Origin: Robiginitomaculum sp.
GTDB lineage: Bacteria; Pseudomonadota; Alphaproteobacteria; Caulobacterales; Maricaulaceae
NCBI GenBank assembly: GCA_021647375.1
Contig: JAKIUV010000036.1
Coordinates: 1 to 25,674, forward strand
Direction: 5' to 3'
Length of the DNA: 25,674 nucleotides
Shown: positions 1 through 7,919 of the stretch, in pieces
How the letters are laid out: each line of letters starts with the position of its first letter
How positions within the stretch are numbered: position 1 is the stretch's first letter
The notes under the pieces: model-generated
What the model was told of the DNA's origin: nothing
Database searches by the model: none
Seen by the model: only the letters and a program-made list of their open reading frames with translations
Made by a program: the position numbers and the translations under genes

Positions 1-71
1 AATTTACTCATTCTTCGTTCCTGTAAACACTCCGCCCAGCCCATGAAAAACTCCCAAAAGAAGAAATCCAT

Positions 72-118
72 AAACCGGACAAATGAAGTGCTACATAAAA
101 CGGACAATTAGAGTGCTA
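72..118. repeat. Two 22-bp imperfect direct repeats, possible insertion-sequence end
   Basis: Copy one is 72-93 and copy two is 97-118, with 18 of 22 positions identical and a period of 25 bp. Both contain CGGACAA and end in AGTGCTA. Closely spaced repeats of this form are known inside the ends of IS21-family elements, where the transposase binds. Assignment to that family is a guess from the pattern, since no istA/istB coding sequence is in the window. Confidence 0.4.
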
Positions 119-211
119 GCTACACATTATTGTCTCAGCTATTAGATGTGATACAATTAGAAAAGGGGATGCGCACTTGATTCTATTTTTACGCCTGCAC
201 TCACCTCAAAC

Positions 212-297
212 CACCAAACATTACAGAACTTTAACATAGCCGACATGCACCAGAATACACCAAAAATCACTTACATCTGGTACCTATTTGGTACCTA
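212..297. repeat. Helically phased short repeats beside tRNA-Thr, possible integrase arm sites
   Basis: On the minus strand TGGTG occurs at 258-262 and 248-252 (period 10) and again at 212-216. TAGGTACCA occurs at 289-297 and 278-286 (period 11). Repeats spaced by about one helical turn, lying next to the 3' end of a tRNA gene, resemble arm-type binding sites of tyrosine integrases. The repeats are seen directly; the function is inferred. Confidence 0.3.
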
Positions 298-362
298 GGC
301 AGTTTTTGCGAAAATTTGATTTTGGAGAATTCGTCGTAAACCATTGATAATAAAGAGAAAAA

Positions 363-438
363 TGGTGCCCCCACACGGACTCGAACCGCGGACCCCCTGA
401 TTACAAATCAGGTGCTCTACCAGCTGAGCTATAGGGGC
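363..438 (-). tRNA. tRNA-Thr, anticodon TGT
   Basis: The reverse complement folds as a complete 76-nt tRNA. The acceptor stem is GCCCCTA paired with TGGGGGC, with one G-U pair. The anticodon stem CCTGA/TCAGG encloses loop TTTGTAA, so the anticodon is TGT and the tRNA reads ACA threonine codons. The T arm has GGTTCGAGTCC, and the 3' CCA is encoded in the DNA (363-365). It is transcribed leftwards, so its 3' end faces the gene-less, repeat-bearing stretch at the left edge, which makes it a candidate integration target. Confidence 0.97.
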
Positions 439-465
439 GACTTGCGTACAAGTCTTAGGATGCGG

Positions 466-494
466 GTGATACTGCGCTGTTCTTAAAAATGCAA
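466..494 (-). promoter_or_regulatory. Candidate sigma-70-type promoter of tRNA-Thr
   Basis: Reading the minus strand, TTGCAT (489-494) and TATCAC (466-471) are separated by 17 bp. This would place the start about 20 nt before the tRNA 5' end at 438. Both boxes are only moderate matches to consensus, so this is a weak call resting mainly on position. Confidence 0.3.
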
Positions 495-573
495 GCCTGT
501 AAATACATGTTTTTGTAAAAAAATAGGCGGCAGGGGATAGCGCCTCATTTAACAATATTTACAATGCTCATTT

Positions 574-594
574 GGGTTTATAAACCCGTTTTTT
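574..594 (+). terminator. Terminator-like hairpin with T-run upstream of metG
   Basis: GGGTTTATAAACCC (574-587) is a perfect 14-bp palindrome, able to form a 5-bp stem with a TATA loop. It is followed by G and six T residues (589-594), the layout of an intrinsic terminator on the plus strand. No plus-strand gene lies upstream in the window. It sits about 110 nt before the metG start, so it could terminate an upstream transcript, act as a leader attenuator, or be a DNA-binding palindrome. The stem is short and the energy modest. Confidence 0.4.
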
Positions 595-700
595 GCAACA
601 GGGATAAAATCTTGCAAATATGCGCGAATGAACTAGGTAGTCTGTTAGACATTGGGACAGCCCATTAGGAACGCAAAGCAGGAACACCAGAAGGAACAAC

Positions 701-2431
701 ATGGCACGCATACTTATCACATCGGCACTGCCCTACATTAACGGGGTTAAGCATCTTGGCAATTTGGCCGGCTCTATGTTGCCTGCGGATGTGTATGCAC
801 GGGCTATGCGGTTGCTAGGGCATGAGGTTTTGTATATTTGCGCCACGGATGAACACGGCACGCCGGCAGAATTGGCGGCGGCGGATGCGGGGATGGAGGT
901 CTCGGCCTATTGTGATAAAATGCACGATGCCCAGCGGGCGGCGGGGGCTGATTTTAAAATGAGCTATGATTATTTTGGCCGCTCCAGCACGCAGTCCAAT
1001 CATGAGTTGACCCAGCATTTGGCGCATATGTTGGAGAAAAACGACCTGCTTGAAGAACGTGTATCCGAGCAGGTTTATAGCGTGGCAGATGGTCGGTTTT
1101 TGCCAGACCGCTATGTGGAAGGCACCTGCCCCAATTGCGGGGCGGAAGGCGCGCGCGGCGACCAATGTGATGCTTGCGGAAAATTGCTGGACCCGGCAGA
1201 TTTGATCGAGCCTTATTCGGCTGTGTCCGGGTCAAAGGACGTGGAAATCCGCGAGACCAATCATTTATATCTCAAGCAAAGCGATATGGCTGACCGCCTA
1301 CGCGCATGGATTGATAAAGCCGAAGGCTGGCCAGCTTTGGCCAAGTCCATTGCCTATAAATGGCTCGACGAAGGTCTGCACGACCGCGCCATTACCCGCG
1401 ATATGAAATGGGGGATTCCGGTGGCTTATAAAGGTGTGCCGCGCCCGGGTTTTGAGGACAAGGTTTTCTATGTCTGGTTCGATGCGCCCATTGAATATAT
1501 CGCGGCCACCAAAGACTGGGCCGAAGAGAATGATGGGGATTGGCAGAGCTGGTGGCGCACGGATAAGGGGGCGGACGACGTCACCTATGTGGAGTTTATG
1601 GGCAAGGACAATGTGGCATTTCATACTTTGTCTTTCCCGACCACGCTCATTGGCTCAGGTGAACCTTGGAAATTGGTCGACAGGCTCAAAGCCTTTAACT
1701 GGGTCACTTGGTATGGCGGCAAGTTCTCTACATCCCAGAAACGCGGCGTGTTTATGGACCAAGCCATTGACCTCGCACCCAGCGATTATTGGCGCTGGCA
1801 TTTAACCGCAAACGCGCCGGAGGGGTCGGATGCAGGCTTTACGTTCGAGGATTTCCAAGCCCGGATTAATTCTGACCTGGCCAATGTGCTGGGCAATTTC
1901 GTCAACCGGATTACCAAATATTGTGTGGGTAAATTTGATGGTAAAGTACCAAGTGGCGGCACGTGGGGCGAGGCCGAAGATACATTGGTGGCGGAGCTGG
2001 CGACGCGCTTACCCAAACTTATCGGCTATTACGAAACTATGGAATTTCGCAAAGTCGCCGCCGAGACCCGCGCTATTTGGGCAACTGGCAATGAATATTT
2101 AACGGTTGCTGCCCCGTGGAGCCAATATAAAACCGACATAGACCAAGCCGCTATTGGTGTGCGTATCGGGCTTAATTTGGTGGCGCTGTTTGGTGTTTTG
2201 GCGCAGCCCATAGTGCCGGACGCGGCGGAAAAAATTTTGGACGCCATGAATATCCCGGCGGACAACCGCACGTGGAATTTTTTTGGCAAGGGTGATTGGG
2301 AAATGCGTGTGAAATCTATCCTTGATGCACTCCCCCACGGCCTAGAAATCTCTGCGCCCGAAGTGCTGTTCGCAAAGATAGAAGATGCAAATGTGGAAGA
2401 ATGGAAAAAGCGGTTTAGTGGAGCGGGTTGA
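701..2431 (+). CDS. metG: Methionyl-tRNA synthetase
   Basis: This cytoplasmic class I synthetase charges tRNA-Met and initiator tRNA with methionine using ATP. The 576-aa protein has the HIGH-type signature HLGN at residues 18-21 and a four-cysteine zinc knuckle at C143, C146, C156 and C159. The second ATP-binding signature is KFSTS at residues 341-345, the variant of KMSKS found in zinc-containing, archaeal-like MetG proteins. An anticodon-binding helical domain follows from about residue 390. There is no C-terminal EMAP/Trbp111-like tRNA-binding domain, so it is the short form. The start is fixed by AGAAGGAA six bases before ATG. It stands alone, with a terminator-like hairpin in its upstream region and the M16 peptidase 120 bp downstream. 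Confidence 0.97.
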   Translation: MARILITSALPYINGVKHLGNLAGSMLPADVYARAMRLLGHEVLYICATDEHGTPAELAAADAGMEVSAYCDKMHDAQRAAGADFKMSYDYFGRSSTQSNHELTQHLAHMLEKNDLLEERVSEQVYSVADGRFLPDRYVEGTCPNCGAEGARGDQCDACGKLLDPADLIEPYSAVSGSKDVEIRETNHLYLKQSDMADRLRAWIDKAEGWPALAKSIAYKWLDEGLHDRAITRDMKWGIPVAYKGVPRPGFEDKVFYVWFDAPIEYIAATKDWAEENDGDWQSWWRTDKGADDVTYVEFMGKDNVAFHTLSFPTTLIGSGEPWKLVDRLKAFNWVTWYGGKFSTSQKRGVFMDQAIDLAPSDYWRWHLTANAPEGSDAGFTFEDFQARINSDLANVLGNFVNRITKYCVGKFDGKVPSGGTWGEAEDTLVAELATRLPKLIGYYETMEFRKVAAETRAIWATGNEYLTVAAPWSQYKTDIDQAAIGVRIGLNLVALFGVLAQPIVPDAAEKILDAMNIPADNRTWNFFGKGDWEMRVKSILDALPHGLEISAPEVLFAKIEDANVEEWKKRFSGAG

Positions 2432-2551
2432 TATGCGCCTAGTGCATTTACTGCTCTTTCTAAAATACTTATAGGGATTTTGCTTTACTTACTTGTTCTT
2501 TTCATTATTGTTTATCAATAAGTGAATTTTGATACAATTTGGGGAAGTAAA

Positions 2552-5410
2552 ATGAGAAAATTTCTATTAATGAGCGCCACCGTTTTGGCACTTGCGGCTT
2601 GTGAACCGAAAACCACAGCGCCTGAAGTTATTGTAGACGGATTTACCAAAGTCGAGTCTGTAACTGCCAAGGGAGGTGAAATTGCCATCCCTTTCAATAA
2701 ATACGTACTGGATAATGGGCTTACGGTTATCCTAGCCCCGGATAAATCTGACCCGCTTGTGCATGTGGATGTGACATACCATGTCGGTTCAGGGCGCGAG
2801 GAAGCTGGACGTTCTGGTTTTGCGCATTTCTTTGAACATATGCAGTTCCAAGGTTCCGAGAATGTAGCGGATGAGCAACATTTTAGCTTGATTACCGAGA
2901 GCGGCGGCACGCTTAATGGCTCCACCAGTACCGACCGGACAAATTATTATGAAACCGTCCCCAATAACCAGTTGGAACGTATGTTGTGGCTGGAAGCAGA
3001 CCGTATGGGTTTCTTTTTAGATGCGGTGACGAAAGAAAAATTTGAAAACCAGCGCGAGACCGTCAAGAACGAACGCGGACAGCGTGTTGATAACCGCCCA
3101 TATGGCCTACTCGGCGAGCGGATAGGGGAAGCTATGTATCCCGAGGGGCATCCATATTCATGGTCGGTTATTGGCTATTTGGAAGATTTGGACCGCGCTG
3201 ATTTAAATGATCTCAAGCGGTTTTTCCTACGCTGGTACGGCCCTAATAACGCGTCCTTGACCATTGGCGGAGATTTTGACGAGAAGCAAACTCTTGAATG
3301 GGTCAAAAAATATTTCGGCGGTATCCCGAGCGGACCGGAAGTTAAATCACCCGTCTACACGCCGGTAACGCTGGATAAAGACCGCTATATATCGTTGGAA
3401 GACAATGTGGCTTTGCCGCTATTGTATATGTCATGGCCGACCGTACACGTATATCATGAGGACGAAGCGCCGCTGGACGTTTTGATGGATATTATAGGTT
3501 CTGGGAAAACGTCATTGCTATACAAAAACCTGGTGAAACCGGGTCTTGCGGTGCAAGCCAGTGCCGGGCACGGCTGCGCGGAACTTGGCTGTACATTTAC
3601 CATGTTGGCCTTGCCTACACCGGGTAATTCGCTTGCTGAATTAGAAAAAATCGCTCGGGCGTCATTGGTCGAGTTCGAAGAAAGCGGCGGTGCCAGCGAT
3701 GATGCTATTGAACGGGTAAAAGCCGGGATAGTGTCTAGCATGGTATTTGGCCTCGAAAGTGTATCAGGTAAAGTATCGCAATTAGCGCGCTATGAATATT
3801 TGCGCGGCGACCCGGATTACATCAAAAAAGATATTGCCCGTTATGAAGGTGTGAGCAAAGACGACGTGATGCGGGTTTATAAAAAATATATCAAAGACAA
3901 AAATGCCGTAATCATGTCCATTGTCCCAAAAGGCAAACCGGAAATGATTATCAAACCGGATACATGGACAATGTATGAGCGCAATATTCCGGCAAGTTCA
4001 GACGGCGAGGGGCTAGATTTGCGCCCCGGTACATCCGATTTCGACCGTGCCGTTGTCCCGACGCCGGGGCCAAATCCGACCATTAAAGTCCCAAATGTTT
4101 ACACGGCGAAAACGGCTAATGGGATTGCTATTACGGGGGCTGTGAATGGGGAGGTTCCGACCACGACTATCCGCCTCACCATCCCGGCTGGGCAAACACG
4201 CGAGAGCCTGGATAAACTTGGATTGGCGGAATTGACTATCATGATGATGACCGAAACCACTAAGCGCCATAGTATAGAAGAGCTGTCTAATGAGCTGAAC
4301 AAGCTTGGCTCTTCGGTTAGTTTTGGTTCAGGTGATAAAACGGCTACATTGAATGTCCGCTCATTAACGAAAAACCTTGATAGGACTTTGGAAATCGCAC
4401 TTGAGAAATTGACCGAACCAAAATTCACTCAAGAGGACTTTGACCGCGTAAAAAATCAGGCGATTGAAGGTATTAAGAACGATAAAAAAAATGCCAGTAC
4501 AACAGCCACAAACGCATTTACAGAATTGCTTTTTGGCGCTGACAATAGCTTCGCCCATGCCAATAGTGGTACGATTGAAAGCGTCAGCGCGTTGACACTC
4601 GATGATGTGAAAGCATTCTACAAAGAGAATTATGGCCCGCAGGGTAGTAAAATATTGGTGGTTAGCAATCTACCGCGTAACCAAATTGCCAAGCGCTTAA
4701 ATATATTTGGCGGATGGCAGGGCGGTAATACGGAACAACCAGCGCTTAAGCCGTTTCCCAACCTAAAAGCTGGAACACTGTACTTCATCGATAAACCAGA
4801 CGCTGCCCAAAGCGAAATTCGCATTGGTAAGCGCGGACCGAAATTCGATGCCACGGGCGAGTTTTACCGTAATGAATTGATGAATTACAATCTCGGCGGC
4901 GCATTTAACTCGCGGATAAATTTGAACTTGCGTGAAGACAAAGGCTACACTTACGGTGCGCGTTCATTCTTCTACGGCAATGATTTACGCGGTGCATTTA
5001 GGGCGCAAGCTGGCGTGCGTGCCGATACTACAGCCGATTCTATCCGCCAATTTGTTTTGGAAATCAGCGATTTCCAAAAAAACGGCATGACCGACAAAGA
5101 ACTGGCCTTTCTGAAAGCTTCCCTTGGTCAACGCGATGCGAGAAGTTATGAAACACCGCGCCAAAAACTTAGCTATCTCTCGGAAATCGCGCTTTATGGT
5201 TTATCGCCAGATTATGTGGATACACAAAATGAAATTCTACAGGGCATAACCAAAGACGAGCTTAATGCACTGGCCGCAAAGCACTTAAAACTGTCAAATA
5301 TGATCACCGTTGTCGTTGGGGATAAAGCCAAAGTGATGGAAGAACTGCGCACATTGGATTACCCGATTATAGAAATAGACGCCGACGGGAATGTTGTTGG
5401 GGATGAATAG
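2552..5410 (+). CDS. M16-family zinc metallopeptidase, lipoprotein
   Basis: This is a 952-aa tandem-domain peptidase of the pitrilysin/insulinase family, which degrades peptides, probably in the periplasm. The ATG at 2552 is preferred over an in-frame GTG at 2522. GGGGAAG lies just before it, and it gives a clean lipoprotein signal MRKFLLMSATVLALAAC with the lipidated cysteine at residue 17. The inverted zinc motif HFFEH is at residues 92-96, and a Glu in VKNE near residue 174 is the likely third ligand. The second half lacks HxxEH but keeps the R/Y-type signature LREDKGYTYG (roughly residues 795-805), as in two-domain M16 proteins with one active and one inactive half. Its 3' end faces dctM with only four bases between the stop codons. 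Confidence 0.93.
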   Translation: MRKFLLMSATVLALAACEPKTTAPEVIVDGFTKVESVTAKGGEIAIPFNKYVLDNGLTVILAPDKSDPLVHVDVTYHVGSGREEAGRSGFAHFFEHMQFQGSENVADEQHFSLITESGGTLNGSTSTDRTNYYETVPNNQLERMLWLEADRMGFFLDAVTKEKFENQRETVKNERGQRVDNRPYGLLGERIGEAMYPEGHPYSWSVIGYLEDLDRADLNDLKRFFLRWYGPNNASLTIGGDFDEKQTLEWVKKYFGGIPSGPEVKSPVYTPVTLDKDRYISLEDNVALPLLYMSWPTVHVYHEDEAPLDVLMDIIGSGKTSLLYKNLVKPGLAVQASAGHGCAELGCTFTMLALPTPGNSLAELEKIARASLVEFEESGGASDDAIERVKAGIVSSMVFGLESVSGKVSQLARYEYLRGDPDYIKKDIARYEGVSKDDVMRVYKKYIKDKNAVIMSIVPKGKPEMIIKPDTWTMYERNIPASSDGEGLDLRPGTSDFDRAVVPTPGPNPTIKVPNVYTAKTANGIAITGAVNGEVPTTTIRLTIPAGQTRESLDKLGLAELTIMMMTETTKRHSIEELSNELNKLGSSVSFGSGDKTATLNVRSLTKNLDRTLEIALEKLTEPKFTQEDFDRVKNQAIEGIKNDKKNASTTATNAFTELLFGADNSFAHANSGTIESVSALTLDDVKAFYKENYGPQGSKILVVSNLPRNQIAKRLNIFGGWQGGNTEQPALKPFPNLKAGTLYFIDKPDAAQSEIRIGKRGPKFDATGEFYRNELMNYNLGGAFNSRINLNLREDKGYTYGARSFFYGNDLRGAFRAQAGVRADTTADSIRQFVLEISDFQKNGMTDKELAFLKASLGQRDARSYETPRQKLSYLSEIALYGLSPDYVDTQNEILQGITKDELNALAAKHLKLSNMITVVVGDKAKVMEELRTLDYPIIEIDADGNVVGDE

Positions 5411-5414
5411 ACGT

Positions 5415-6998
5415 TTAACCCGCCATCATTTTTGGCAACATTGTCGCTATTTGCGGGAAAAACGCTACCAATAATATCACGAATATCTGGATGCCAATGA
5501 ACGGGATTACGCCTTTATAGAGCGCCGTTGTTGTGACTTCGGGCGGGGCGACACCGCGCAAATAAAACAGAGCAAAACCGAAAGGCGGGGTTAGGAAGCT
5601 GGTTTGTAAATTGAGCGCCATCAAAATGCCGAGCCAAATCGGATCCATCCCCATAGCCATAAGTGGTGGTGCGACCAAGGGGACAATGACGAATGTTATT
5701 TCTATGAAATCTAGGAAAAAACCTAAGAAAAACATTACGATCATAACAAGTATTAAAGCGCCAGCTGGCCCGCCCGGTGCAGCAGATAACATCCGGCCAA
5801 CCAGTTCATCCCCACCAAAGCCGCGAAACACCAGGCTGAACATTGTTGCCCCGATGAGGATAACGAACACCATAGATGTGATGTGCATGGTCGAGCGTGA
5901 GACCTCGGCCAGTTGGCCATTTCCCCTCAAATAAATCAGGGCGGCAAGCGTGCCTAAAATAGCAAGGCCGCTAAACAATAATGCAAGAGTGACGGCAATC
6001 CGCTCACTTATCACCCATCCGTCTTGATTAAACCGCATATCAACCCCGGTTAGGTCGATAGCAATCAGAGCTATGAGGCCAAGGGTTGCCGCCATTATGA
6101 GTTTGCGCACACTTGGTTTGTCCTCGGCCAATTTATATCCCGCCAAGAATATCGCCCCCAATGCCCCCAGCGCCGCGCCGCGTGTCGGGGTGGCATAGCC
6201 TGATAATATAGAACCAAGTACGGCCATTATTAGCAAAAGCGGCGGCAACATGGCGTACAAAGTACGGCGGATAAACTGCCCCATCTGTACGTTTTTATCC
6301 CAACCAGTAGCCGGAGCCATTTGGGGTTTTGCTATGGCGACGACGGCAATATAGAGTGCGTAAAGCATAACAAGAATAAGCCCTGGGAGGAGGGCGCCTG
6401 CGAACAAATCACCTACAGACACCACGCCGTCACTTACGAGGCCGTGGCTTCTCTGGGCTTCTTGGTAGGCATTGGAAAGTTGGTCGCCGAGTATCACCAA
6501 GACAATAGACGGCGGGATAATCTGGCCGAGTGTACCGGATGCAGCGATTGCCCCAGACGCGAGGGACGGCGCATATCCGCGCTTCAGCATGGTCGGTAAT
6601 GATAGCAGCCCCATAGTCACGACCGTCGCTCCGACAATTCCCGTGGAGGCGGCCAATAATGCGCCGACCACCACCACAGAAATTCCGAGACCACCGCGTA
6701 AATTACCAAACAAATCACCCATAGCTTCCAGCAAATCTTCGGCAATGCGGGATTTCTCCAACATGACCCCCATGAACACAAACAAGGGCACGGCCATGAG
6801 AATTTCCCTTGTTATCAACGGGAAAATTCGACCAGGCAAAGCCAGCAAGTAGCTAGCTTCAAACTGGCCGGTAAACACGCCTATTGCCGCAAATATCAAG
6901 GACACACCGCCGAGGGTAAAGGCTACGCCGTACCCACCCATGAGCGCCGCACAGGCGACGGCAAACATCAACAATGCGAGATAATCGTTGGGACTCAT
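5415..6998 (-). CDS. dctM: TRAP transporter large permease subunit (DctM/FcbT3 type)
   Basis: This 527-aa polytopic inner-membrane protein is the ion-coupled channel subunit of a tripartite ATP-independent periplasmic transporter. It is rich in hydrophobic segments throughout. Diagnostic stretches are GTLGQIIPPSIVLVILGDQL in the first half and TSFLTPPFGFALFYLRG near the C terminus. At 527 residues it is longer than classical DctM (about 430). The extra length is a central membrane stretch, as in the FcbT3/TakM-type subunits that work with TakP-like binding proteins. Its ATG overlaps the dctQ stop by four bases (ATGA, 6995-6998), so the two are translationally coupled. It ends four bases from the convergent M16 gene, leaving no room for a separate terminator. 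Confidence 0.95.
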   Translation of the reverse strand: MSPNDYLALLMFAVACAALMGGYGVAFTLGGVSLIFAAIGVFTGQFEASYLLALPGRIFPLITREILMAVPLFVFMGVMLEKSRIAEDLLEAMGDLFGNLRGGLGISVVVVGALLAASTGIVGATVVTMGLLSLPTMLKRGYAPSLASGAIAASGTLGQIIPPSIVLVILGDQLSNAYQEAQRSHGLVSDGVVSVGDLFAGALLPGLILVMLYALYIAVVAIAKPQMAPATGWDKNVQMGQFIRRTLYAMLPPLLLIMAVLGSILSGYATPTRGAALGALGAIFLAGYKLAEDKPSVRKLIMAATLGLIALIAIDLTGVDMRFNQDGWVISERIAVTLALLFSGLAILGTLAALIYLRGNGQLAEVSRSTMHITSMVFVILIGATMFSLVFRGFGGDELVGRMLSAAPGGPAGALILVMIVMFFLGFFLDFIEITFVIVPLVAPPLMAMGMDPIWLGILMALNLQTSFLTPPFGFALFYLRGVAPPEVTTTALYKGVIPFIGIQIFVILLVAFFPQIATMLPKMMAG

Positions 6999-7684
6999 AG
7001 ACCGCTCTCCAAATGCTCGATTTCAAATGGTTCTTCCACTTCGCTTTGTATATTTTGCGGGTCGGCTCCGCCTATTAACAGCGCCGCTCGTCCAGCTATA
7101 GACAGGCCTTGTGCGAGCATCATGAGCGCAAATATGGAGACGAAAGTTTTCAAAATAAACACGCCGCGTATGCCGTCCGATTCTGCTGACCCCTCTAGTG
7201 AGACCCATGACAGCCCGACAAAACTTTGGGCATTCCAGAGCAAGATAATACAAAACGGAATAAGCAAGGCATAAAAGCCAGTAAAATCCACGAGGGCTTT
7301 TGATTTTGGCTGCATTTTGGAATGGAATATGTCCACTCGCACATGTTGCCCCGCCAATAATGTCGCGGCGGAACCAAGCAGGATAACAATCGCATGGAAA
7401 TAGGTAGCGCTTTCGTCGTATTTGGTCCATGCCTGCCCAAATATAGACAGAGCAATGACGCCAAAGGCGACAGTGACTACGAGAGCAGGGACGAGCCATT
7501 TTACCGCTTCGCCAACCCAGAGGTTAAACCCGTCTATTGTAAGCGACAGGGCGGATTGGAAACTGGTTATGAATTTTGATTTTGGGAATAAAAGGCAGAG
7601 CAGGGGCGTTAATAGAAAGGGGAGAAAAACCCAGCCGATGGCTTGGAGACTGCGCCCGATGATGTCGAGGAATTCAGGGTTCAT
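6995..7684 (-). CDS. dctQ: TRAP transporter small permease subunit (DctQ/FcbT2 type)
   Basis: This 229-aa membrane protein is the small subunit that pairs with DctM. An N-terminal hydrophobic helix (about 12-35) is followed by the four-helix DctQ core containing the family signature GQHVRVDIF. The ATG at 7684 is preferred over one at 7702. A strong GGAAGGAAA ribosome binding site sits just upstream, and the 7702 start would translate the end of the adjacent repeat element. That binding site is itself the outer edge of the 200-bp inverted repeat at 7689-7888. The C-terminal tail is acidic and cytoplasmic-looking. It overlaps dctM by four bases and is separated from dctP by the repeat. Confidence 0.9.
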   Translation of the reverse strand: MNPEFLDIIGRSLQAIGWVFLPFLLTPLLCLLFPKSKFITSFQSALSLTIDGFNLWVGEAVKWLVPALVVTVAFGVIALSIFGQAWTKYDESATYFHAIVILLGSAATLLAGQHVRVDIFHSKMQPKSKALVDFTGFYALLIPFCIILLWNAQSFVGLSWVSLEGSAESDGIRGVFILKTFVSIFALMMLAQGLSIAGRAALLIGGADPQNIQSEVEEPFEIEHLESGL

Positions 7685-7688
7685 GCTA

Positions 7689-7888
7689 TTTCCTTCCCCC
7701 ATTTTTCCCCAAGAGGGACTTCCTGCGGTCGCAGGGGGAAGTGCCGAAGCTCTTGCGTAGGCGATGGGGGCGCCGCTCTTGCGGCCTTGAGAAGCAAAGT
7801 GTTCAACAAAAGAATGGCTGCGTACAAGATGTACGCGCCCCCATCCCCCCTGCGGGGTACTTCCCCCATGAAAAATAGGGGAAGGAAA
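7689..7888. repeat. 200-bp imperfect inverted-repeat element between dctP and dctQ
   Basis: The left arm begins TTTCCTTCCCCCATTTTTC at 7689. The reverse complement of the right end (to 7888) begins TTTCCTTCCCCTATTTTTC, with one mismatch in 19. Further in, both arms share GGGGGAAGT and GATGGGGGCGC. Smaller hairpins lie inside, for example GCGTAC-AAGAT-GTACGC at 7820-7836. The layout is that of a non-autonomous miniature element or a large palindromic intergenic repeat. No transposase is encoded. When transcribed as part of the dct mRNA it could form a long hairpin. Its left edge supplies the Shine-Dalgarno sequence of dctQ. Confidence 0.75.
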
Positions 7889-7919
7889 GATTCGATTGTT
7901 TTACTAACAGAGTACACCA

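Larger units (their letters stand above)
1..362. other. Gene-less stretch downstream of tRNA-Thr, with mobile-element-like repeats
   Basis: No convincing coding region is visible on either strand. The stretch holds two imperfect 22-bp direct repeats (72-93 and 97-118), three CACCA motifs (212-216, 248-252, 258-262) and two TGGTACCTA copies 11 bp apart (278-286, 289-297). It ends at the 3' end of the minus-strand tRNA-Thr. Repeats of this kind beside the 3' end of a tRNA gene are common at borders of integrated elements. That this is such a border is inference, because no integrase or transposase lies in the window. Confidence 0.5.

Noticed and set aside
295..555. Minus-strand open frame of 86 codons
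   Set aside because: It runs through the whole tRNA-Thr gene, has no known family resemblance and no good binding site.
1721..1735. KFSTS in MetG instead of KMSKS
   Set aside because: This is the usual variant in zinc-containing, archaeal-like methionyl-tRNA synthetases, so it is not a defect.
2533..2538. TACAAT as a -10 box for the M16 gene
   Set aside because: No acceptable -35 at 16-18 bp upstream, and the resulting start would leave no room for the GGGGAAG binding site.
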